Assembly (NCBI GenBank): GCA_036571765.1
Contig: BROE01000003.1
Span: 17,970,344-18,034,343 of the forward strand
DNA from: Plecoglossus altivelis
Taxonomy: Eukaryota > Chordata > Actinopteri > Osmeriformes > Plecoglossidae
Direction of reading: 5' to 3'
DNA length: 64,000 bases
Numbering within the stretch: the stretch's first letter is position 1; every line of letters starts with the position of its first letter. Under the pieces are notes generated by a model. It was not told where the DNA came from, did no database searches, and saw only the letters and a list, made by a program, of their open reading frames with translations. The translations under genes and the position numbers were made by a program. Positions 57,458-64,000 of the stretch are shown piece after piece.

Positions 57458-58950
57458 GGAAAGAAACGGAAAAAGAGCAGCACGGATTGAACAGGAGAGA
57501 GAGATGAAGAGAAAGAGATTGAGAAAAAGAGCACAATAGAAAGAGAGACAGAGTGAACAATAGCAGTCAAAGTGGTTTGGGTTAGGATGTTTCTCTAGTA
57601 AAACGTTTGTCCTTAAAGAACCCCTAGCTCCAAGCATTTGCCATTATATCAGGAATACCTCTCTCTGGTGCACTTTACGGATCTCACAGACCTAAAAGAA
57701 CATGAGATTGAGACATGAGAGGACTTGAGATTATCCTCATTTGACAAGGTCTGACCAGGTCGAACGACATTACTATCAGGTCTGACAGGTTCTGACCAGG
57801 TTCTGACCAGGTTCTGACCAGGTTCTGACCAGGTCTGACCAGGCTCTAACCAGGTTTATTGCATCTCCATCAGAGCAGGTCTAACCAAGTCTATCCAGGT
57901 CTAACCAGATATAACCAGGCTTAACCAAGTCTCTCCATGTCTGTCCAAGTATAACCATGTCTGTCCATGTCGATCCATGTCTATCCAGATCTATCCAGAT
58001 CTATCCATGTCTATCCAGATCTATCCATGTCTGCCCATGTCTATCCAGATCTATCCATGTCTATCCAAGTATAACCACGTCTATCCATGTCTATCCATGT
58101 ATGTCCAGATCTATTCAGGTCTATCCAGATCTATCCATGTCTATCCATGTCTATCCAAGTCTATCCATGTCTATCCATATCTGTTCAGATCTATCTATGT
58201 CTATCCATGTCTATCCATGTCTATCCAGGTCTATTCAGATCTATCCAGATCTATCCATGTCTATCCATGTCTATCCAGGTCTATCCAGATCTATCCATGT
58301 CTATCCTGATCCAACCATGTCTGTCCAGATCTATCCATGTCTATCCTGATCCAACCATGTCTGTCCAGATCTATCCATGTCTATCCAAGTACACCATGTC
58401 TATCCATGTCTGTCCAGATCTATCCACGTCTATCCATGTCTGTCCAGATCTATCCATGTCTATCCATGTCTGTCCAGGTCTATCTAAATCTATCCATATC
58501 TATCCATGTCTGTCCAGATCTATCCATGTCTATTCATGTCTATCCAAGTGTAACCATGTCTATCGTACCTCCATCAGAGTAGGTCTCGGTGCCGTATCCG
58601 TCCTGCAGGCCGTTGTTCCAGGTGCCCTCGTACTTCCCGCTGGTGCCAGTGCTCTCCCGAAGGCCGTAGCGACCCTTGAAGCCGTGCGTCCATTCCCCCT
58701 TGTACACCCACTTGCCCTTGTTTTCCACCCCCACGCCGTGTCTCTTGCCCTGGCCCCAGGTACCCTGGTAGGTGTTGCCGCTGGGCCAGGTGTAGATACC
58801 CACCACCTCGAAGCCGTGGCTCCAGGAGCCAGCATACTCTCCCTGGCCCTTGGGCCCTGTGCAGATGCCGTGTCCGTGGGCCTTACCCTCCTCCCACCCT
58901 CCACAATATGACCCCCCATCATCAAAGTTGAACCTGCCCCCAGTGGACAT
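40724..58950 (-). CDS. jph3: junctophilin-3
   Basis: Six coding exons on the minus strand: 58569-58950, 49075-49748, 48630-48760, 46618-46742, 43872-44785, 40724-40804 (2307 nt, 768 aa; human 748). Junctophilins tether ER to plasma membrane in excitable cells; JPH3 is the brain form. Seen: MSTGGRFNFDDGGSY at the N terminus; six MORN repeats from residue 15 to about 148, a joining region, then two more near residues 297 and 320 (YAGEWKND, YAGEWLGN); the alpha-helical stretch from KKKNLIPLRASKIREKVDRS through AKEFSPSFQH; a divergent low-complexity region in exon 5; and a C-terminal membrane anchor of about 23 residues (VLVVMVILLNIGVAILFIHF then FI). The exon 5 blocks EKLSNYEMEMRPL and SPPQKSSPIALE identify JPH3 rather than JPH1, 2 or 4. 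Intron 1 is about 8.8 kb. The neighbour zcchc14 is also its neighbour in human. Copy a or b not resolved. Confidence 0.97.
41531..42262. repeat. 730-base C/T tract with internal duplication, jph3 intron 5
   Basis: Almost pure pyrimidine on the plus strand, CTCTCTCCAC units. The landmark GCTCAACTCTCTTTTCATCC occurs at 41701 and 41995 region (GCTCAACT at 41993), showing a tandem duplication of about 292 bases. Purine-rich in jph3 sense. Confidence 0.95.
42428..43385. repeat. GT-rich arrays, jph3 intron 5
   Basis: Two blocks, 42428-42972 (GTGTGTTTGTCTCAGTGTGTAGT units) and 43068-43380 (GTGTGCGTGT with an internal repeat of about 130 bases around GAGTGTGGCTCAGTG). Confidence 0.95.
44797..45067. 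repeat. CAGA/CAGG/GTATCAGACAGACAG repeats, jph3 intron 4
   Basis: Tetranucleotide runs with a central (CAGG)n block containing GTAGGCAGGC interruptions, starting 12 bases upstream (gene sense) of the exon 5 acceptor. Confidence 0.93.
45438..45655. repeat. CTCC and CT microsatellites, jph3 intron 4
   Basis: (CCCT)n about 45470-45503 and (CT)n about 45571-45620. Confidence 0.95.
45846..46165. repeat. GT-rich array, jph3 intron 4
   Basis: GTGTGTGTGCGTGTGAAGGGG-type units repeated three times with GCATGTGTGT links. Confidence 0.92.
47002..47020. repeat. short interstitial telomere-like repeat
   Basis: Three CCCTAA units. Too short to mean much; jph3 intron 3. Confidence 0.7.
47110..47465 (-). 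repeat. 20-bp array with donor-like motifs, jph3 intron 3
   Basis: About seventeen units of CACCTACCCTTACCTCCTCT (with CTTA/CTCA and TATC variants). In jph3 sense each unit reads AGAGGAGGTAAGGGTAGGTG, holding GAG/GTAAGG and TAG/GTGAG, both close to the 5' splice-site consensus. Confidence 0.95.
48352..48605. repeat. GTTCAGAGTCAGTGTTCGGA array, jph3 intron 3
   Basis: Irregular repeats of about 8-40 bases built from TTCAGAGT, TTCGGAGT and CAGTTCAG, starting about 25 bases after the exon 3 donor. Confidence 0.92.
48786..48992. mobile_element. hAT-like foldback MITE, copy 3
   Basis: Starts CAGGGGTGTCTAATCCTGG and ends CCAGGATTGGACACCCCTG, 207 bases, same inverted structure as 29016-29223. No clean 8-bp target duplication (AGTTAGTC left, AGAGAGTT right). 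It makes up two thirds of jph3 intron 2 (48761-49074). Confidence 0.9.
49749..50700. other. start of jph3 intron 1 (gene 3' side)
   Basis: Contains a G/A-rich stretch to 49830, TAGAGTAGAATAG-type repeats at 50060-50220 and the array at 50340-50552. No other gene recognised. Confidence 0.6.
50340..50552. repeat. 15-bp array
   Basis: About fourteen units of GACTGCCACAGACAG with occasional CAACAG or ATAGAC variants. Intron 1 of jph3. Confidence 0.95.
50720..51350. repeat. GA-rich tract left of the gap
   Basis: (GA)n grading into irregular purine-rich sequence with scattered C and T from about 50925 onward. Partly noisy, see the gap entry. Confidence 0.8.
51470..51500. other. assembly gap (31 N)
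   Basis: The sequence left of the gap (about 51355-51469) is an imprecise copy of the sequence right of it (about 51584-51700): both carry TTGAGGGAGGAG, then TAAACACTT/TAACACTTG, CTTTGTGA, CTCAGC and CACACAAGCAGGG in the same order with many indels. Confidence 0.95.
51675..52060. repeat. CA-rich compound microsatellite
   Basis: ACACACACAGCACACAC units with CTCACT and CAAACAC interruptions; jph3 intron 1. Another CA tract is at 52655-52696. Confidence 0.93.
52700..54180. other. mid-intron 1 of jph3, non-repetitive
   Basis: Moderately AT-rich unique-looking DNA with no recognisable exon or repeat. Two CCAAT-like and several short AT-rich words only. Confidence 0.4.
54196..54290. repeat. (CT)n(CA)n(CGCA)n microsatellite
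   Basis: Compound repeat in jph3 intron 1. A pure (CA)n of about 70 bases follows at 54730-54799. Confidence 0.97.
54855..55235. repeat. about 27-bp array CCCAGTCTATACTAGTCTAT
   Basis: Around fourteen units of the named word followed by GCACTGG or TTACCAT spacers. Each contains the palindrome ACTAGT. jph3 intron 1. Confidence 0.95.
55612..55625. promoter_or_regulatory. RFX X-box-like palindrome in jph3 intron 1
   Basis: GTTGCCACGGCAAC is a perfect match to the RFX dimer consensus (GTTGCC and GGCAAC half-sites, 2-base spacer). Further ACGGCAACCAGG half-sites lie at about 55677 and 55693, and a GTAAACA forkhead core at 55520. The 55500-55710 stretch is GC-rich and non-repetitive, unlike its surroundings, so an enhancer is possible. 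Confidence 0.45.
56040..56292. repeat. 30-bp array GTTCTACCACTGATATATAC
   Basis: Eight to nine units with CCATCCCCAT links; the last units lose the TATATAC part. jph3 intron 1. Confidence 0.95.
57020..57325. repeat. GGCTGGGGTTAGGGTTGA array
   Basis: Irregular 12-20-base G-rich units, with GGGTTAGG telomere-like words. Potential G-quadruplex on the plus strand. A (GA)n tract follows at 57405-57460. Confidence 0.9.
57770..57870. repeat. TCTGACCAGGT array
   Basis: About seven 11-12-base units, merging into the TCTATCCATG array. Confidence 0.85.
57940..58562 (-). repeat. 10-bp array adjoining the jph3 exon 1 donor
   Basis: About sixty units of TCTATCCATG or TCTATCCAGA, some TCTGTCC. The last CCATGTCTATC stops at 58564, where the exon 1 donor (GTACG in gene sense, 58564-58568) begins. 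In jph3 sense the intron therefore starts directly with GATAGACATG repeats. Confidence 0.96.
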
Positions 58951-59952
58951 GCATGAAATAGGTTTTGGCAAATCCTCCAAACCTCGAAAAGAAAAAAGAA
59001 AAAAAGGAAACGAAAAAGATGGAGGAGTAGCGTGGAGGGAATGATGGAGGCAGCTTTGAAGGTGCTGGTGGGGGCGACGAGCGACGGTGTGAAGGGGAAG
59101 GGGGGGGGGCGCTGGAGAAGAGGTTACCCCCCAAAAACAAAACAAGTCTTCCCCTACTCTGCTGCGACAACAATAACCCCCCCAAAAAATGGAAAGAAAA
59201 TAAAAAAGGGGGGAAAGGGGGGAAAAGGGGTAACAAGTTAAGTAGACTTCCCAAGATAGTCCTGAGTCTTGAGAGAGGCCAGACAGGGCCAGAGACAGCA
59301 GCCTCTTAGACCATCCTCTCTGTGTGTTGGAGCTGGTTAGCAGTCCCACCGTCTCTGGCCTCCGCAGCTAGACAGCACACTGCCCTGCGCCATGGGTGCT
59401 CTCTGCAAACGCACACAGCAACAAGCAGATCCCCCACCTCCTCTAGTTTTCAGGTTCAGCTCCCCCTCCCCCTCCTCCTCCTCCTCCTCCTCCTCGCTAG
59501 AACCGTCCCTCTCCTGGTAGATCCAGACAGGAGGCTCTCCCCCCGGGTGCACCTGCCCGGATGAACCTTCTCTTCTCCGGTGGTGGTTGCCTCGTCGCTC
59601 CCCTGGGCTGGGGAAGACCAGAAGGTTCCGCAGAGGAACTCTGGTTCCCGGCGACGGTGGGCCAGACAGGCTGTCGGCTTCCCTGGCCTCAGCGCTCCAT
59701 CGTGCTGGGTGTCTGTCCCCACGCCTGCCTCCTCCTCTGCTCCACCAGCATGGTCCCGCCGCTATGCAGGCTGCCCAGGAGAGATGGAGGGAGATTCTGC
59801 TGGGCTTAGCTTGTCCTTTGCTCCCTCTCAGTGGCACAGCACTCCTCCGACACGCAGCGCACACACACGCAAGCTCAGCCACAGCAAGTGCGCACGAACA
59901 GCACAGACATAAACAACTGAACTGATTAATTTACCTCCGCTATTTTCCCTTC

Positions 59953-60000
<48 letters not shown>

Positions 60001-63000
60001 AGCACGCTCCCTCGCTCTTTCTCTCTCTCTACACTGTCAGGGGTCTGTTTTATCCCTGATCCTAAGTGGTTTATCTGGGATGGTTGTTATCTTGTTTTCT
60101 TGTCCGTAGAAAATAAATCCACCTTTTATTGCCTATCTTTCTGTCCGTCTCAGCGTGTTACGCTCTTCATTTTCCCGTCATCGCTGCGATGGGTTGTTGC
60201 CTTATTTCCTCCATATCTCCTTATAGTCGTCTCTCTCTCTCTCGCTCTCTCTCTCACACTCTCTCTCTCTCTCACTCTCTCACTCGCTCTCTCAAATCTG
60301 CTCATTAGTGGAGGACTGTTCCAATGCAGCCAGAAACCCCTCCCCCTCCTGCTTTTAAAGAGACAAGGACTGCAGTACTGCAACCATCAGCCCTCTTTCT
60401 CTCTCTCTCCTCCCTCTCTCCTTCTCCTTCTGTCTCTCTCTCCTTCTGTCTCTCCCTACTCCTTCTGTCTCTCTCTCTCCTCCCTCTCCTTCTGTCTCTC
60501 TCTCTCCTCCCTCTCTTCCTCTCCTTCTCTCTCTCCTCCCTCTCTCCCTCTCCTTCTGTCTCTTTCGCTCTCTTTCTCCTCCCTCTCCTTCTGTCTCCCT
60601 CTCCTCCCTCTCCTTCTGTCTCTCTCTCTCTTCGTCTCTCTGCAGTCTCACAAGTTCAGTGTATCGGTCCTTTGAACGCTGTTAGTTTGATTCACGATAT
60701 AACACATTCTAGTGATCGATCAGTCGAAAAACTTCAAGAGCTTCTAGACACAGCTCAACAAGTGACAAAGGTATGCGAGAGAGCAACAGTTCGTACTGTC
60801 GTGAATGTGTGTTCACACACACACACAGGTGAGCAATCACATTAGACCAGCTTCCTGTGTGAAGTATCTGGTGAGCGTGTGCAAGAGTGTTTTACCTGCA
60901 CCTGAAGAATCCCGCTGACCTTTGCCCCACAGCCGACTCACAGACCTACAGACACACTCGCACACATTCTTTCACACACTCGCATACATCTTGTGTGTGT
61001 GCCTGTGCTTGTATTTGTGTAAATGTATATGAGTCTGATTGTGAATACATGGATGTGTTGTGTATGAGGGTTTGTTTGTGTGCAAGCGTGTGCATGCGTG
61101 TGTGTGTGAGTGTGTGTGTGTGTGTGTGTGTGAGTGTGTGTAATTAGCATGGATGGGATCAGGATGAGCTGGTTATAAATAGACAGCTCTGACATGCTCC
61201 TCCCCACAGGTAAACACTGCCCTCTTCCTACACATGGCAGCCACGCCTACAGAAGCCCTCATCGGACAAACTGTGCAGCACTTTTGCTGTGCTATTGATT
61301 ATTATGAAGATGGTGATGGGTCCCATTCCTTGATTGTGACTGCCAAAACACTCCGAATAGAACGTATTGTACTTATGCACGTGCTGTACAGAAGAATCAC
61401 ACCGGGTGTTCTGGAATGCAAGCGTCCACTTAATTAATAAACGTAAAATATGTACGCAGTGACTGAAACACAGTAAAACAACAAAGATTTGTGGATCTAT
61501 TTAGTGGATCGAATTCAGATAGTGCAACATTTTTTGGTATGTGTATATAACAAAGCAACGAACCAAGAAGAGGTTAAATACATTTTGTTATTTTTTTTCT
61601 AAAGAATACGCGAGGGCCTTCTCAAAAAGGCGTAAACTACCGTTGAACGAACTTCAGCTTTACAGTAATACCCAAACATGGAGTATTCGCAACAGCTTAA
61701 TGTGAAAGGATAAGGACATCTACTGGTCATTTGTGGGAAATACAATGTTCTATAACTGAGAATATATATAACACAATTAACATGTGAGATACATTATTGT
61801 GATGACAGATGATTCAATATTCGTTCGTGGACCTTGTGTGTTACAGGGATTCGTAAACATCTTCAGAATCAGTGCTAACAAGGCACTAAACTGTTACCAT
61901 GACGTCGGGTCACTTCAGAGGCAAAGGTGTTTACACAGTGACCATCCTCCCTCACCACTAGCAACACAAAGATACCACAAGATAACTAGTTGCGATTACA
62001 AGTCAGAAAGACGATTCCCCAGTCTGCCGTTTAACTCTGACGGCAATCAACGTAAAGTAAAACGGTCGAGGTTTAAAACTTTAAACACACGGAAAGCAGC
62101 TCTGAAGGTGTCTACCTCTTTAAAAAGTACAGTAAGAACTTAGCCAACGTCTCATCCACGGAACATATGAGAGATGCCAAATAGACATGCAAAATATGTT
62201 TGTAGCCAATCATCACATCAACATTAATGACAGACACAAAGTTTATCCAATCAAAGGGGGGAATGCTGGATGATGGGCAGGATTTGCTGCGAGAGTGGGA
62301 TAATATTCCTCACAGCTGTTTTTCTCTATTCCAGAACTGTGGCGAGATCCTGGGAAGGGGGCGGAATACTGGAACTACACTTGAAAAAAACTTTTTGTAA
62401 TCGTGATTTTCTTGGACAAAATATGCATGTGCCAAACTTTTCAAACGGTCCACTTTTAGTTTATAAATAACTTTTGTGCGTAGAGTTTTAGCTATCAGTT
62501 CTTTTTCTACATCAAGAGTTGAACTTGATACTTGGTTGAATCCAGAAAAACACAGTTTCTGGTTTTGTTTATTGACCGACGTTTCCTCCTAACTACCCTA
62601 ATGCCATGAGGATTTCTACCGAAGAGATTTATTTGCACCGGGGAGACGGGAAGACGACACCGTTCGTGAAATAAGTACAGTTTGCGTTTCTATTTACCGA
62701 AGTTTATGGATATGTTTTTTTTTATTCCAAGCTACTTTATAGTAAATTCGGTACACTTCGTTCTGTAACCGTCTGACGTGGGAGACCGTAGAGGTCTGCG
62801 TGCACGAGCAGAGATGGCCACGGAGTGCTCGGAACCTCGTTGTACTACAGTAAACACACAGACTCATGCTTTTGTGTAAACCAAAGCGTAGCTTACAGCG
62901 CTATAAATACAAATAGCCACAGAGCACTCGCAGCTGGTCTGCGAGTAAAAAGATAGAAAGAGCTTAAACTTAAATTGACCTAAAGACTAAACTTCAAATA

Positions 63001-63247
63001 CTTAAGTGATCCTTAAAAGTATACAGCGTATTAAAACTCTGTTACCAGATCTATATCCCCGTTATGGAAAGTTAACAAAGCAACTTCTGGACACTCAAGT
63101 GGAGCAGCTATGTTTCAAGTGCTCCTTCTGTATTTTAAGACGCATGGCAAAAGCACTTCTTAAAACTGTACCCAGCTCCCCTAAAGACCCTTATCACAAC
63201 ACCAGCAACGTGATTCAGCCTTAAACCAGACGGCGGACTAGTTGAAA
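58951..63247. other. upstream region shared by jph3 and zcchc14
   Basis: The two genes diverge. Nearest jph3, 58951-59900 has GC-rich sequence, a (CTC)n of about 27 bases near 59466-59495 and an open frame that looks like 5' UTR rather than protein. (CT)n tracts occupy 59955-60000 and 60225-60650. A GT tract lies at 61085-61142. From 61150 to 63247 the DNA is mostly unique; two CCAAT boxes occur near 62208 and 62250. No extra gene was recognised. Confidence 0.5.
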
Positions 63248-63865
63248 ATGGTTGAGAACCGGTGTTCTGTGCAGAAGGAGGAGGTGTACCGCTGGTTTTC
63301 GGTGCTGAGCTCGTCCCAGAGAGCAGAGTTCCTCTGCGGCCTCCTTGACCTCTGCGTCCCCATCGAGCTGCGTTTCCTGGGTTCCTGTCTGGAGGACTTG
63401 GCTCGAAAGGACTACAACTCCCTTCGGGACGCGGAGATCAAAGCTAATAACCCCGCCGACCTCTCCGGTCTCACCAACGTCACGGACGAGGTGGTGAGGA
63501 GCAAACTTCTGGTATCGCTTGCGCTGCTCGGGTCCGATAACCGCGAGGCGGCCGGGGTGCTCTTCCGGACGCTCACGCACATCGACGCCGTCATCAGCAA
63601 CTACGGGCTGCAGCTGAACGACGGGCAGACGGAGCAGCAGTTCCTCCTGCTCTTCACCATGGCCTCCAACCACCCGGCCTTCAGCTTCCACCAGAAGCTG
63701 GTGCTCAGGCAGGAACTGAGCCATGTCCAGGAGATCCTGCAGAGCAGCTGTGCTGGGGAGGCTCCGGGAGGGGGGGGGAGTGCAGGTGTGGACTCTCCAA
63801 CCACGCTGCCCTGTCCTGGCCCTGCTGCCCCACCCTGTCTGCTGAAGAAAGGACTTGGCCTCAAG
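63248..63865 (+). CDS. zcchc14: zinc finger CCHC domain-containing protein 14, first coding exon (partial gene)
   Basis: The exon reads MVENRCSVQKEEVYRWFSVL and continues for 206 codons to a donor, CTCAAG then GTAGCT at 63866; the gene runs past the window end. The segment RAEFLCGLLDLCVPIELRFL then GSCLEDLARKDYNSLRDAE, and NNPADLSGLTNVTDEVVRS, match human ZCCHC14 almost residue for residue. This N-terminal helical region precedes the PX-like, SAM and CCHC zinc-finger parts, none of which are in view. After about residue 155 it becomes Gly/Pro-rich and diverges. The molecular role of the protein is not well defined; the human orthologue has been linked to TENT4-dependent RNA tailing. Start chosen as the conserved MVE. 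The neighbour of jph3, as in human. Confidence 0.93.
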
Positions 63866-63907
63866 GTAGCTACCAGGGGGCCTGTAGAGGGCACGGGGGT
63901 AGGGGGT

Positions 63908-64000
63908 GCACACACACACACACACACAGACAGACACACACACACATTCAGACAGACAGACAGACACAGACAGACACACACAGACAGACACACACAGACA
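63908..64000. repeat. CA and CAGA microsatellite, zcchc14 intron 1
   Basis: ACACAC and GACAGACA units run to the end of the window, starting about 40 bases after the donor. Confidence 0.95.

Noticed and set aside
57957..58911. 274-codon plus-strand frame of YPCLSRSIQ-type repeats
   Set aside because: Translation of the 10-base satellite fused to the antisense of jph3 exon 1.
59337..59882. 181-codon minus-strand frame upstream of jph3
   Set aside because: Low-complexity (Arg/Gly and a Glu run from the CTC repeat), no similarity recalled; more likely jph3 5' UTR or promoter DNA.
61784..62143. 119-codon plus-strand frame upstream of zcchc14
   Set aside because: Composition is unremarkable and no family is recognised. 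May be chance, or part of a 5' exon, but nothing supports translation.
1..64000. CRISPR array, operon or prokaryotic system
   Set aside because: All regular repeats are ordinary eukaryotic mini- and microsatellites without spacer structure, and all genes are intron-rich vertebrate genes.
1..64000. tRNA or rRNA genes
   Set aside because: No cloverleaf-compatible segment with A and B box motifs, and no rRNA-like stretch, was noticed on reading; a dedicated scan was not possible.

Overview
The window is nuclear DNA of a ray-finned (teleost-type) fish. Its genes have many short coding exons with GT-AG introns. The introns are crowded with CA/GT microsatellites and minisatellites, several common teleost interspersed repeats are recognisable, and the proteins read as vertebrate orthologues. 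The species cannot be named from sequence alone. I rebuilt every gene by hand-splicing, checking reading phase across all junctions and comparing with remembered human family sequences; no alignment was run.

Layout: 1-2178 upstream DNA with no gene seen; 2179-5049 sqor (+, 9 coding exons); 5140-9108 intergenic DNA with repeats and a probable untranslated first exon; 9112-12369 ctdspl2 (+, 12 coding exons); 13784-15732 eif3j (+, 8 exons); 17946-32314 nup160 (-, 35 coding exons, 1398 codons, intact); 32315-40700 a repeat-rich interval holding an apparent false duplication and a stretch of anomalous sequence; 40724-58950 jph3 (-, 6 coding exons, 768 codons, intact); 58951-63247 upstream region shared by jph3 and zcchc14; 63248-63865 first coding exon of zcchc14 (+), whose remainder lies beyond the window.

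The genes do not form one pathway. They cover mitochondrial sulfide oxidation (sqor), a nuclear-type phosphatase (ctdspl2), translation initiation (eif3j), the nuclear pore (nup160), ER-plasma membrane junctions in excitable cells (jph3) and a zinc-finger protein (zcchc14). In human, sqor, ctdspl2 and eif3j are on chromosome 15, nup160 on 11, and jph3 with zcchc14 on 16, so the block mixes three human synteny groups.

The most unusual pattern is in nup160. Several intronic tandem arrays are anchored on 5' splice sites: the unit contains the last exon bases plus the GT donor, so copies of the donor are repeated at fixed spacing (31 bp after exon 3, 41 bp after exon 23, about 50 bp after exon 12, one extra copy after exon 20). 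A 20-bp array in a jph3 intron carries two donor-like motifs per unit, and a 29-bp array at 36.65 kb repeats a strong donor next to an orphan exon-like segment. Other points of note are a perfect 25-bp-arm palindrome downstream of jph3, three copies of a hAT-like foldback MITE (one with an 8-bp target duplication, one split by a nested LINE/SINE-type tail), and three regions that look like assembly artefacts.
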